This document shows positions 25,595-34,247 of a stretch of 64,000 nucleotides of DNA, in pieces; within the stretch, counting starts at the first letter, position 1; each line of letters starts with the position of its first letter. Below the pieces are notes generated by a model. The model made no database searches, was not told the origin of the DNA, and saw only the letters and a list, made by a program, of their open reading frames with translations. Made by a program: the position numbers and the translations under genes. Origin of the DNA: Variovorax boronicumulans (lineage in GTDB: Bacteria; Pseudomonadota; Gammaproteobacteria; Burkholderiales; Burkholderiaceae_C); NCBI RefSeq assembly GCF_007677875.1, contig NZ_VEDO01000024.1:1-64000 (forward strand), given 5' to 3'.

Positions 25595-26185
25595 TCAAGG
25601 GCGCCTGATGGCGCCGCGGGGCGTGCGGAAGGTGACGGACCACCGCTGCGCCTTCACCGGCGGCACGCAATGCTGCCAGCCCCAACGGGCCGCACCCTCC
25701 ATCCTGTAGATGGACCGCGCAGCCACGTCCAGCTGGACCACCTGGCGCTTGGCGGCCGCGTCGGGCGGGTATGGTCTGAATCGAAGCACGGCCTCGTTGC
25801 CCAGCGAGACGCCGGCGATCGTTTCGAAGTCGGGCACATCGCGGTGCCAACCCAACGGCGTGCCAGGCGCGTACTCGGCCACCAGGACCTGAACCAGCTC
25901 TTCGCGCTGCACGCCGAGCCAGCTGGCCACGCGGTCGCGCAAGGGCACCAACCGCTTGTCCAGTGCAATGCCAGGTCGCAGCGTATTCGTGTCGAAGTCG
26001 TAGCTGCCACCAAAGCTCACCACCTGGCGGCGCGCCGTGTATTCCTTGTACTTCGCCGGATGCAGCGGCAGCGTGCGCACGACCTCCAGCAGCTGTGCCT
26101 CCTCTTTCAGGCTCACGAAGTTCGGCTGGTACTGCAGCCCAGGAATGGGCTGAACCTCGTCGGCAGCGAACAGGTCGGTTTGCAT
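25595..26185 (-). CDS. alkB: AlkB-family Fe(II)/2-oxoglutarate dioxygenase
   Basis: A 196-residue oxygenase expected to reverse alkylation damage (1-methyladenine, 3-methylcytosine) by oxidative demethylation. Metal ligands are visible: His and Asp in LGWHRDVPDF and the distal His in GWQHCVPPV. The 2-oxoglutarate-binding Arg lies in RWSVTFRTPR. The nucleotide-recognition lid is VSFGGSYDF. It starts MQTDLFAADE at 26185. It is divergent from imuA, and a LexA box lies about 70 bases upstream of its ATG, so SOS control of both directions is possible. The symbol is a family-level name; the enzyme is of the short AlkB type. Confidence 0.88.
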   Translation of the reverse strand: MQTDLFAADEVQPIPGLQYQPNFVSLKEEAQLLEVVRTLPLHPAKYKEYTARRQVVSFGGSYDFDTNTLRPGIALDKRLVPLRDRVASWLGVQREELVQVLVAEYAPGTPLGWHRDVPDFETIAGVSLGNEAVLRFRPYPPDAAAKRQVVQLDVAARSIYRMEGAARWGWQHCVPPVKAQRWSVTFRTPRGAIRRP

Positions 26186-26255
26186 GTGGCTTCGTCGGTT
26201 GCCGTCGATTTCAAAAACTGCTATCGCCGGCAGACACGACTGGAAGTTCGTGATA

Positions 26256-26271
26256 CTGTATTGATGTACAG
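26256..26271. promoter_or_regulatory. LexA box (SOS operator) before imuA
   Basis: CTGTATTGATGTACAG matches CTGT-N8-ACAG exactly and sits 12 bases before the imuA ATG, with alkB divergent on the other side. imuA-imuB-dnaE2 cassettes are classically LexA-controlled, so the site is in the expected place. Confidence 0.88.
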
Positions 26272-26283
26272 TAAGTTTAGAAC

Positions 26284-27084
26284 ATGTCCGCCCTCCTCGC
26301 TTTCGACCCTTCGGTCGCCGCCGACCCCACCGGGGCACGGGCGCGCCTCCAACCGATCGCACCGCGCATCGCTGAGTCGGTGTGGCGGGGGACCGAACTG
26401 GAGCACCGGACTACGGCCGTCCAGCCCACAGGTTGGCCTGAGCTGGATGCCGAGCTGCCCGGTGGCGGTTGGCCCCAGCAGTCCATCGTCGAGATCCTGT
26501 CTGCGCAGCCTGCGGTGCTCGAGTGGCGGCTGTTGTCGCCGGCGCTGCGGAGCGTCGTGCAGGGAGGCGGTCAAGTCGTCGTGGTCGGACCGCCCCGCCA
26601 CCCGCATCTGCCTGGCCTGCAGCATCTGGGATTGAGCGAACGCCAGTTCGTCTGGATCCAGGCCGATCAGCCGGCCGAACGGCTCTGGACGACCGAGCAG
26701 CTCATCAAGTCCCGTGCGGCCGGCGCCGTCATCACCTGGCTGCCGAAGGCGCGGGCCGACCAAATCCGCCGCTTGCAGGTCTGCGCTCAGGGCTGCGATG
26801 GTCTGGCAATCCTGTGCCGGCCCGAAGCGGCACGCCACGAATCTTCTGCTGCGCCCCTGCGGGTGCAAGCCTCGGCAGGTCTCGACTGGAACCTGCACTT
26901 GCACATCGTGAAGCGGCGCGGTCCCACGCACGAGCAGCCGCTGACGCTGCCATCGATCCCCGGCGGCCTCGCGGCCGTCCTGACTCCGCGACTGCGACGG
27001 CTGACCCGTCCTGTTGCGCCCGAGGTCTCCCATGCTGTGGGTAGCCCTGCTGATTCGGCCCGAGCACAGCACGCCGCCGCCTGA
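26284..27084 (+). CDS. imuA: ImuA, translesion-synthesis accessory protein
   Basis: A 266-residue RecA-like (SulA-type) protein of the mutagenesis cassette. After ~50 residues come WPELDAELPGGGWPQQSIVE and VVVVGPPRHPHLPGL, the degenerate RecA-type core without a full Walker A. It helps ImuB and DnaE2 act at lesions. The start is the ATG at 26284, right after the LexA box. Its 3' end overlaps imuB by 53 bases in another frame, so the two are translated from one transcript. Confidence 0.9.
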   Translation: MSALLAFDPSVAADPTGARARLQPIAPRIAESVWRGTELEHRTTAVQPTGWPELDAELPGGGWPQQSIVEILSAQPAVLEWRLLSPALRSVVQGGGQVVVVGPPRHPHLPGLQHLGLSERQFVWIQADQPAERLWTTEQLIKSRAAGAVITWLPKARADQIRRLQVCAQGCDGLAILCRPEAARHESSAAPLRVQASAGLDWNLHLHIVKRRGPTHEQPLTLPSIPGGLAAVLTPRLRRLTRPVAPEVSHAVGSPADSARAQHAAA

Positions 27085-28342
27085 TGACAAGCTGCGTGGC
27101 CTCTCGATGTACGCGCTGCAGTTCTCGCCGCGCACCGCCATCGTCGAGGACTCCGTGGTTGTCGAGCTGGAGGCCAGCGTCATGTTGTTCGGCGGACGCC
27201 GTGCGCTGCGCGACCGCATCGTGGGTGAGGTCGAAGAGCTTGGCGTAGGCAGCCTTGCCTGGGCGCCCACGAGCCTTGCCGCGCTGGCTTTCGCGCGGGC
27301 CGGCAAGGAGAACGGCGTGCGCGGTGCGCTTGCCTCGCTGCTGGACCAGCTTCCGATGGACACGCTGTCGGCGGTCCGACCGCACTCCACGACGCTGTCG
27401 CAGCTCGGCTGCCGGACCCTCGGCGACGTGCGCAAGCTGCCGCGCGGTGGCATCAGCAGGCGTTTCGACAAGGCGCTGCTCACGGCGATGGACCAGGCCT
27501 ACGGGCTGCGGCCGGAGGCGCACGTCTGGATCGAAGCGCAGGAAACGTTTCGGGAACGCCTGGAGTTGATGTCCCGGGTGGACTCCGCACCGGCGCTGCT
27601 GTTCGGTGCCCGGCGCCTGTTGCTGCTGCTGTGCGGCTGGCTCGCGGCGCGCCACGCTGGCATCACCGCCTTCACGCTGCGCTGGGTGCACGATGCCATG
27701 CGACCGCGCGGCTCGGACCCCGGCGGCGAGGTGACGATCCGCACCGCGGCGCCGATGCGCGACGTCGAGCACCTGTGCCGGCTGCTGGCCGAGAACCTCG
27801 CCAAGGTGGAGCTGCAGGCGCCTGCTGGTGACCTGGAGCTTGAGGCCGTCGAGGTGCACGCGCTCGAGGAAGTGAGCAAGTCCCTATTGCCCGACGTTGC
27901 ACAGCAAGGCGAGTCGTTGACGCTCACTCTGGAGCGCATCGCGGCCCGCCTGGGCGCCGAGAAGGTGCTGCGCCCCGTGATCGTCGAGGACCACCGGCCG
28001 GAATGGCAGACCCATTGGCAGCCGGCCCCGCAGCCGCTGCCGAAGAAGCGCGCGCGCCGCAGCCGCTTTCCCGAACCCAGCTTCATCCTGGCCAAGCCGC
28101 TGCGCCTGGCGATGCGCGGGGACAAACCGCTGTACCAGGGCGTCCTGGAGCTGCGCATCGGCCCTCACCGCATCGAGGGCGGGTGGTGGCACCGCCTGCG
28201 GGATGGTGACGACGAAACGACCGCGATCGTCGTGCGCGACTACTGGGTTGCGCAGAGCCCGCTCGGCGCAGTGCTCTGGGTGTTCCAGGAGCGCCTTGCG
28301 CGAGACGACACCGCCTGGTTTCTCCACGGATCCTTCTCATGA
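27032..28342 (+). CDS. imuB: ImuB, inactive Y-family polymerase-like protein
   Basis: A 436-residue Y-family polymerase homologue. It begins MLWVALLIRPE and keeps the little-finger-type fold (QLGCRTLGDVRKLPRGGISR). The catalytic carboxylates of active Y-family enzymes are missing: at the first motif the sequence is hydrophobic, not DxD. In known systems ImuB binds the beta clamp and bridges ImuA to DnaE2. The ATG at 27032 lies inside imuA. The TGA overlaps the dnaE2 ATG by four bases. Confidence 0.93.
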   Translation: MLWVALLIRPEHSTPPPDDKLRGLSMYALQFSPRTAIVEDSVVVELEASVMLFGGRRALRDRIVGEVEELGVGSLAWAPTSLAALAFARAGKENGVRGALASLLDQLPMDTLSAVRPHSTTLSQLGCRTLGDVRKLPRGGISRRFDKALLTAMDQAYGLRPEAHVWIEAQETFRERLELMSRVDSAPALLFGARRLLLLLCGWLAARHAGITAFTLRWVHDAMRPRGSDPGGEVTIRTAAPMRDVEHLCRLLAENLAKVELQAPAGDLELEAVEVHALEEVSKSLLPDVAQQGESLTLTLERIAARLGAEKVLRPVIVEDHRPEWQTHWQPAPQPLPKKRARRSRFPEPSFILAKPLRLAMRGDKPLYQGVLELRIGPHRIEGGWWHRLRDGDDETTAIVVRDYWVAQSPLGAVLWVFQERLARDDTAWFLHGSFS

Positions 28343-31300
28343 ACACCGACCCACGTGCCGGCATCCCGCCCTACGCGGAACTGCGCTCCCTCAGCAACTT
28401 CTCCTTCCTCAAAGGCGCGAGCTGGCCGGAGGAGCTGGTCGAGCGTGCGAAGCAACTCGGCTACAGCGCGATCGCCGTGTGCGACGAATGCTCCATGGCC
28501 GGCGCCGTGCGCGCGCACACGGAGGGCAAGGACCAGGGCGTGCACGTCATCCACGGCAGCCAGTTCGCCGTGGACTGCGACGGCCCGTTCACGCTGGTCG
28601 TGCTCGCATGCAACATCGAGGGCTACGGCAACCTTTGCGAGTTCATCACCGGCCTGCGACGCAGCGCTGCGAAGGGCACGTACCACCTCACGATCGACGC
28701 CATCGATCCTGCGGCGTTGGCGGACTGCGTGGTCCTGGTGTCGCCGGATCGCGCCTCGACCGACGACCAGCTGGAGACGATCGCGCGTTGGCTCCTGACG
28801 CACTTCACGGGCCGCTGCTGGCTCGCCGTGGAGATGCAGCGCGTGCTCGACGACGAGATGTGGCTGCACCGCATGGAGCAGGTCAGCGAGATGACGGCCA
28901 TCCATCTGGTGGCCAGCGGCGACGTGCGCATGCACGTCCGATCGCGCAAGCCCTTGCACGACGTCATGACCGCCACGCGGGTCGGCAGGCCGCTGACCGA
29001 ATGCGGACTGGACCTGGAACTCAACAGCGAGCAGCACATGCGCAGCCGTGTCCAACTCGCACAGCGCTTCTCCGATGCCTTGCTCGCAGAAACGTTGAAG
29101 GTGGCAAGCCGCTGCACGTTTTCCCTCGACGAGCTGCGCTACCAGTACCCGTCGGAGGTCGTTCCCGAGGGCCAGACGCCGACCAGCTACCTGCGTCAGC
29201 TCACCTACGAAGGCGCGGGCCGCCGGTGGCCGGGCGGGATGCCCGCGAAGGTGCAAAGCCAGACCGAGCACGAGCTGGAGCTGATCGCAGAGCTGGGCTA
29301 CGAGCACTACTTCCTCACCGTCGCGGACATCGTGCGCTTCGCCCAGTCCCAGCACATCCTTTGCCAAGGACGCGGCAGCGCCGCCAACTCCGTGGTGTGC
29401 TACTGCCTGGGCATCACGGAAGTCGACCCCGCGCGCATGTCGACGCTCTTCGAACGCTTCATCTCGAAAGAGCGCAACGAGCCGCCGGACATCGACGTGG
29501 ACTTCGAGCACCAACGGCGCGAAGAGGTCATCCAGTACCTGTACCGCAAGTACGGCCGCGACCGGGCGGCACTGACCTCCGTGGTCATCAAGTACCGGGC
29601 CAAGTCGGCGTTCAAGGACGTCGGCAAGGCCCTGGGCATCGAACTTGAGCGGCTCGAAGCGCTGGCGTCGAACCTCGCATGGTGGGACGGCAGCGAAGTG
29701 CTGCAGCAACGCGTGGCCGAGGCCGGTCTGGATCCGAAGGAACTGGTGGTGGAGCAGCTGATGCTGTTGACCTCTCAGCTCATCGGCATGCCCCGTCACA
29801 TGAGCCAGCATCCTGGAGGTTTCGTGCTGACCAAAGGGCCGCTCAAGCGCCTCGTGCCGATCGAAAACGCGGCCATGGAAGACCGCACCATCGTCGAGTG
29901 GGACAAGGACGATCTGGACGCGCTGGGCTTGCTCAAGGTCGACGTGCTGGCTTTGGGCATGCTGTCAGCCATCCGCCGCTCGCTGGAGTTCATCGGCGAG
30001 CGCAAGGGCCACGTGTTCTCCATGCAGGACATTCCGTCTGAAGACCCAGCAACCTACCGCATGATCAGCCGCGCCGACACCGTCGGTGTGTTCCAGATCG
30101 AGTCGCGCGCGCAGATGGCGATGCTGCCACGGCTCAGGCCCAAGTGCTTCTACGACCTGGTGATCGAGGTGGCCATCGTTCGGCCCGGACCCATCCAGGG
30201 CAACATGGTGCACCCGTACCTCAACCGGCGTCAGGGCCGCGAGCCGGTGTCGTACCCGAGCGAGGCGCTGGAAGAAGCGCTCGGGCGAACTTTGGGTGTG
30301 CCGATTTTTCAGGAGCAGGTGATGCAGGTGGCGATCCTGGCCGCGGGCTTCACGGCCGGCGAGGCCGACCAGCTGCGACGGTCCATGGCAGCCTGGAAGC
30401 GCAAGGGAGGCCTGCAGCAGTACTACGACAAGATCGTCACGGGCATGACCGAGCGCGGGTACGAGAAAGCCTTTGCAGAACAGATCTTCGAGCAAATCCG
30501 CGGATTCTCTGAGTACGGTTTTCCTGAGAGCCATGCCGCCAGTTTTGCCCTGCTGGTCTACGCCAGCTGCTGGATCAAGCACCACCATCCTGCCGAGTTC
30601 CTGGCCGCGCTGTTGAATTCGCAGCCACTGGGCTTCTACTCGCCGAGCCAGCTGGTGCAGGACGCGCAGCGGCACGGCGTCGAAGTGCGGGCCGTGGACG
30701 TGATGCACAGCGACTGGGACTGCACGCTCGAAGATCTTCCTGACCCGCCGGCCGTGCGACTCGGCCTGCGCCTGATCAAAGGCCTGAAGGAAGCATCGGT
30801 CGCGCGTGTCGTAGCGGCGCGCGCCCAGGCACCCTTCGACGACCCGGAAGACTTGGCCCGACGCGCGCGGCTCGAGCAGCACGAGATGCAACTTCTTGCC
30901 GGGGCCGATGCGCTAATGAGCTTGTCCGGCCATCGCCGGCAGCAGGTGTGGCAGGCGTCCGCGTTGCGACGTGCGCCGGAGCTGCTGCACGATGCCGTGG
31001 TCGACGAGGACTTTTTGGAGCTTCCTGCGGCTCTGGAGGGAGAAGAGGTCGTGCACGACTACGAGACCGTCGGCTTGTCCCTGCGCAGCCATCCGCTGCT
31101 GCTGCTGCGGCCGGAGCTGAACAAGCGCAAGCTCGCGCGCGCCGTCGACCTGATCCGTGTTCCTGGTGGGCGCTTCGTGCGCTACGCCGGCATCGTCACC
31201 GTGCGACAGCAACCGGAGACGGCCAAGGGCGTCGTCTTCATCTCGCTAGAAGACGAGACCGGCAACGTGCAGGTCATCGTGTGGCCCACGCTGAAGGAGA

Positions 31301-31452
31301 AGCAGCGGGCCGAGGTACTGCGCGCGCGGTTGCTAGCCGTTTACGGGCAGTGGCAGCTGCAGGACGGTGTCAAGAACCTGGTCGCGCACAAGCTGGCGGA
31401 TCTGACGCCGCTGCTGGGGGGGCTTGAGACGACGTCGCGGGACTTTCACTGA
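28339..31452 (+). CDS. dnaE2: Error-prone DNA polymerase DnaE2 (C-family)
   Basis: A 1037-residue C-family polymerase, the usual length for DnaE2. It has the N-terminal PHP domain (SLSNFSFLKGASWPEEL, then CDECSMAGAVRAH), the catalytic palm (GRGSAANSVVCYCLGIT, then PPDIDVDFEH supplying catalytic Asp residues), the finger region (MPRHMSQHPGGFVLT), the helix-hairpin-helix segment and a C-terminal OB fold (YAGIVTVRQQPETAKGVVFI). It carries out lesion bypass and induced mutagenesis with ImuA and ImuB. It is the last gene of the LexA-controlled cassette. It lacks the extended C-terminus of replicative DnaE. Confidence 0.95.
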   Translation: MNTDPRAGIPPYAELRSLSNFSFLKGASWPEELVERAKQLGYSAIAVCDECSMAGAVRAHTEGKDQGVHVIHGSQFAVDCDGPFTLVVLACNIEGYGNLCEFITGLRRSAAKGTYHLTIDAIDPAALADCVVLVSPDRASTDDQLETIARWLLTHFTGRCWLAVEMQRVLDDEMWLHRMEQVSEMTAIHLVASGDVRMHVRSRKPLHDVMTATRVGRPLTECGLDLELNSEQHMRSRVQLAQRFSDALLAETLKVASRCTFSLDELRYQYPSEVVPEGQTPTSYLRQLTYEGAGRRWPGGMPAKVQSQTEHELELIAELGYEHYFLTVADIVRFAQSQHILCQGRGSAANSVVCYCLGITEVDPARMSTLFERFISKERNEPPDIDVDFEHQRREEVIQYLYRKYGRDRAALTSVVIKYRAKSAFKDVGKALGIELERLEALASNLAWWDGSEVLQQRVAEAGLDPKELVVEQLMLLTSQLIGMPRHMSQHPGGFVLTKGPLKRLVPIENAAMEDRTIVEWDKDDLDALGLLKVDVLALGMLSAIRRSLEFIGERKGHVFSMQDIPSEDPATYRMISRADTVGVFQIESRAQMAMLPRLRPKCFYDLVIEVAIVRPGPIQGNMVHPYLNRRQGREPVSYPSEALEEALGRTLGVPIFQEQVMQVAILAAGFTAGEADQLRRSMAAWKRKGGLQQYYDKIVTGMTERGYEKAFAEQIFEQIRGFSEYGFPESHAASFALLVYASCWIKHHHPAEFLAALLNSQPLGFYSPSQLVQDAQRHGVEVRAVDVMHSDWDCTLEDLPDPPAVRLGLRLIKGLKEASVARVVAARAQAPFDDPEDLARRARLEQHEMQLLAGADALMSLSGHRRQQVWQASALRRAPELLHDAVVDEDFLELPAALEGEEVVHDYETVGLSLRSHPLLLLRPELNKRKLARAVDLIRVPGGRFVRYAGIVTVRQQPETAKGVVFISLEDETGNVQVIVWPTLKEKQRAEVLRARLLAVYGQWQLQDGVKNLVAHKLADLTPLLGGLETTSRDFH

Positions 31453-31816
31453 GAACATGACCTCCGCTCCGGGCGGTCAGGATGGAGGATCGACTTCCGG
31501 CCATTAGCTGTCGCTCGGCGCGCAGTCGCGAACGACAGGTTCGGCGCAAAGCGGTCGCCGGTCCTTTGCTGCAAACCTCGGCGTACCGGTACCAGCAACG
31601 ACTACAAGCTTACCGCCCGGTGCCAACCAACGACAGCCTGACCAGGCCGCTAGACACAGCGGCCAGAATGCAGCGCTGCCCTGTGGTTGCCCTAGCGCGC
31701 GTCGGCAACGCGCACTGCCTTGCTAACGACCGACCCGCTCCCGGAGCACGCCGCCTGCGACCACGTGGCGCACAACCATGCGCCGGGGCGCGGCACCTCT
31801 ACCGCGCAGCGCGCTT
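31453..31816. other. Intergenic boundary between repair and catabolic regions
   Basis: No gene is supported in these 364 bases. They lie between two convergent genes (dnaE2 and the IclR regulator). A short inverted repeat (GACC...GGTC near 31459-31474) follows the dnaE2 stop, but without a T-run it is a poor terminator candidate. Confidence 0.45.
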
Positions 31817-32638
31817 TCAGGCGTGCATCGACGACACCTGGCGCGAACTGGTCTGGCCGACCGAGCCCAGGAAGTTTGGCGCCATCGCCCGCAGCCGCTC
31901 GCTCGCCTCGCGCAGCGGCATCAGCAACCTCTTGGTGGCCTTGGCCTCGGTCGCTTCGCCCGACAGCAGGTTCACATTGAGGGCCGCGACCACCTGCCCA
32001 CCGTCGCCGCGGACGGGGACCGACAGCCCGCAGACCGCCTCGTCGAATTCGCCATCGACCCATGCATAGCCCTTGTCCTGCACCTCGGCCAGGCGGGCGC
32101 GCAGCGCTTCGGGCGTCGCCACCGTCTTGCGTGTGCAGGGCTTGAGTTCCACTGCCGCGAGATAGCGCGCCAGCGCCTCCTCGTCCTGCCAGGCCAGCAG
32201 CACGCGGCCCGGCGAGGTGGCATAGGCCGGCAGCCGGCTGCCCACACCAAGGCGCAGCGACATCACCTTGCGCGATGGAATGCGCAGCAGGTAGATGCTG
32301 TGCTGGCCGTCGAAGGCCGACAGCGCGACCGACTCCTTGATCTCCGCGCAGAGTTGCTCGAGCACCTCCTGCGCGACGCCCCAGAACGGCAGCGATGTCA
32401 GGTAGGTCATGCCCAGGTTCAGGATCTTGGGCGTCAGCCGGAAGCTCTTGCCGTCCGAGACCGTGAAACCCAGCTCGGTCAGCGTCATCAGGATGCGGCG
32501 CGCTACCGTGCGCGGCAGCTGTGTGCTCGCGGCCACGGAGGCCACGGTGTGCTCGCCGGTGCCCGAGCCCATCGCTTCGATGACGCTCAGGCCGCGGGCG
32601 AATGAACGGACGAAACCATCGCTTTCAGGAGTTGCCAT
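31817..32638 (-). CDS. IclR-family transcriptional regulator
   Basis: A 273-residue regulator of the PcaR/PobR type within IclR. The N-terminal winged HTH spans about 10-75 (FARGLSVIEAMGSG, then LPRTVARRILMTLTELGF). The C-terminal ligand-binding domain (about 90-260) has the typical RIPSRKVMSLRLGVGSRLPAY, SPGRVLLAW and GYAWVDGEFDEAVCGLSVPV segments with the conserved Cys. It is the last gene of the leftward operon starting at 37677. It likely binds the palindrome at 37708-37722 to control that operon and the divergent one; that link is inferred from position and from IclR operator style. Confidence 0.92.
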   Translation of the reverse strand: MATPESDGFVRSFARGLSVIEAMGSGTGEHTVASVAASTQLPRTVARRILMTLTELGFTVSDGKSFRLTPKILNLGMTYLTSLPFWGVAQEVLEQLCAEIKESVALSAFDGQHSIYLLRIPSRKVMSLRLGVGSRLPAYATSPGRVLLAWQDEEALARYLAAVELKPCTRKTVATPEALRARLAEVQDKGYAWVDGEFDEAVCGLSVPVRGDGGQVVAALNVNLLSGEATEAKATKRLLMPLREASERLRAMAPNFLGSVGQTSSRQVSSMHA

Positions 32639-32664
32639 AGGGACGCTTTTTTCGGTCCGCGATT

Positions 32665-33081
32665 CTAGGTGGCGCCCACCGGCCCGAACTGGGGCAGGCA
32701 CAGGCCCTCGCCCATCGGCAGGAAGCGCACCTGCACGCGGTCGCCGATGCGCACGAGGTCGGGCTGCACATCGACGATGTTGGCCATCATGCGCGGGCCT
32801 TCGTCCAGCGCGACCACGGCCACCACGTAGGGCAGCTTGTCGGCCATGTGGGCGTTGGCCGCTCGGTGGTTCACTGTGAAGGTGTAGATGCGGCCCAGGC
32901 CGGCGCTGCGCTCCCACTGCGGCGCCTCGGCGCCGCAGTGGCGGCAGAACGCCCGCTGGATCGACTGCGTGCGTGCGCATGTGCCGCAGCGTTGGAACAA
33001 CAACACCCCTCGGGCGGTGGCGTCCCAGAACGGCTGGGTGGCCTCGGTCGGGACCGGCGCAGGACGGGGGGCGGTGTTCAT
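32665..33081 (-). CDS. DUF35 zinc-ribbon/OB-fold protein, partner of a thiolase-like protein
   Basis: A 138-residue DUF35 protein. The N-terminal rubredoxin-like zinc ribbon has two Cys pairs (QRCGTCARTQ and FCRHCGAEA), followed by an OB fold (GLGRIYTFTVNH, VVAVVALDEGPRMMAN). DUF35 proteins bind thiolase-like partners; in steroid side-chain degradation such a domain forms the aldolase complex with Ltp2. Its ATG overlaps the stop of the upstream thiolase-like gene by four bases, which fits an obligatory complex. The product probably acts on a CoA-thioester. Confidence 0.9.
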   Translation of the reverse strand: MNTAPRPAPVPTEATQPFWDATARGVLLFQRCGTCARTQSIQRAFCRHCGAEAPQWERSAGLGRIYTFTVNHRAANAHMADKLPYVVAVVALDEGPRMMANIVDVQPDLVRIGDRVQVRFLPMGEGLCLPQFGPVGAT

Positions 33082-34247
33082 GCGACGTTCCCGAGAATCA
33101 TGGTGGTGTTGGCGGAGAACACGAGGCCGGGCGCGTGGCACAGCGCGTGGTGGGCATGCGCGAGCTGGCGCTCGCCGCACTCCCCGCGCAGCTGGCGCAC
33201 GGCCTCGATCACCAGAAAGATGCCAAACATGCCGGGATGCCCGTAGGACAGGCCGCCGCCCGACGTGTTGATCGGGAAATCGCCGCCGGGCGCAAGCCGG
33301 CCGCCCTTGACGAAGTCCTTGCCCTCCCCGCGCGCGCAAAAGCCCAGCTCCTCCAGCGACTGCAGCACGCCGATCGTGAAGTGGTCGTAGATCTGCACCA
33401 CGTCGATGTCGCCGCGGCCCACGCCGGCCATGGCGAAGGCCTCGTTGGCCGTCTGCGCCACACGGGTGTCCAGCCAGTCGTCCAGGTCCAGCGGCGTGTA
33501 GTGGTGCGAGAAGCTTTCGGCGATGCCCTTGACGTAGACCGGCATGCGGGCGAGGTCGCGCGCACGCTCCGCGCTGGTGACGACCAGCGCACCGCCGCCA
33601 TCGGTCACCAGGCAGCAGTCGCGCTGGCGCAGCGGCGCGGCCACCACGGGCGAGGCCATCACGTCGTCCAGCGTCAGCGGGCCCTGCCGGTAGGCCTTGG
33701 GGTTCAGGTTGGCCCATTGCCGCGCCGCGACGGCGATCTCCGCCAGGTCGGCCGGCGTGCTGCCATGGCGGTGCATGTGCAGCTGCGCCACCATGGCGTA
33801 GTAGCCGATCGGGCTCAGCTGCCCGTGCGGCACGATGAACTGGCCGCGCGGCGAACGCGGGTCTTCCACCAGCCCCGTGAGCTTGCGCGATCCGTCGGAC
33901 AGCTGCGTGCTGCCGTAGGTGATGAGCGCCACCTCGCAGAAGCCGGCGGCGATGGCGGCCATGGCATGGCGGATGTGCATGAGGTTGGACATGCCGCCCA
34001 CGTTGCTGCTGTCCAGGTAGCGCGGCGCCAGGCCCAGGTGCTCGCTGAGCTGCAGGCCGCTGAAGCGGTCGTCGGTGTGGGCGAAGATGGCATCGACATC
34101 GCGCAGGCGCAGCCCGGCGTCGGCCAGCGCGGCGCGCGCGGCCTGGGCCTGCAGCTCCAGCGCGGTCTTGCCGGGCACCTTGCCGAGGTCGGATTCGGCC
34201 ACGCCGGCGATGGCGACCGAGGAGGAAAGCGAAGAGCGTCGTGTCAT
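33078..34247 (-). CDS. Thiolase-superfamily (SCP-x/Ltp2-like) protein lacking the N-terminal nucleophilic Cys
   Basis: A 389-residue lipid-transfer-type thiolase homologue. It retains VAIAGVAESDLGKVPGKT at the start and SGGGLSYGHPGMFG near the end. At the position where thiolases have NxACxSG with the acylated Cys, the sequence is DSSNVGGMSNLMHI, with no Cys. Loss of that Cys together with a DUF35 partner is a hallmark of the Ltp2-like retro-aldolases of steroid side-chain degradation. A C-C cleaving aldolase is therefore more likely than a classical thiolase. It overlaps the upstream ligase gene and the downstream DUF35 gene by four bases each. Confidence 0.85.
   Translation of the reverse strand: MTRRSSLSSSVAIAGVAESDLGKVPGKTALELQAQAARAALADAGLRLRDVDAIFAHTDDRFSGLQLSEHLGLAPRYLDSSNVGGMSNLMHIRHAMAAIAAGFCEVALITYGSTQLSDGSRKLTGLVEDPRSPRGQFIVPHGQLSPIGYYAMVAQLHMHRHGSTPADLAEIAVAARQWANLNPKAYRQGPLTLDDVMASPVVAAPLRQRDCCLVTDGGGALVVTSAERARDLARMPVYVKGIAESFSHHYTPLDLDDWLDTRVAQTANEAFAMAGVGRGDIDVVQIYDHFTIGVLQSLEELGFCARGEGKDFVKGGRLAPGGDFPINTSGGGLSYGHPGMFGIFLVIEAVRQLRGECGERQLAHAHHALCHAPGLVFSANTTMILGNVA

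Noticed and set aside
28240-29811. Long minus-strand open frame opposite dnaE2
   Set aside because: Antisense to a clear polymerase; His/Val/Gln-rich with no recognisable motif.
32639-32980. Extended N-terminus of the IclR regulator into the DUF35 gene
   Set aside because: The extension is an out-of-frame reading of the DUF35 gene. The family start MATPESDGFVRSF at 32638 fits the usual IclR length.
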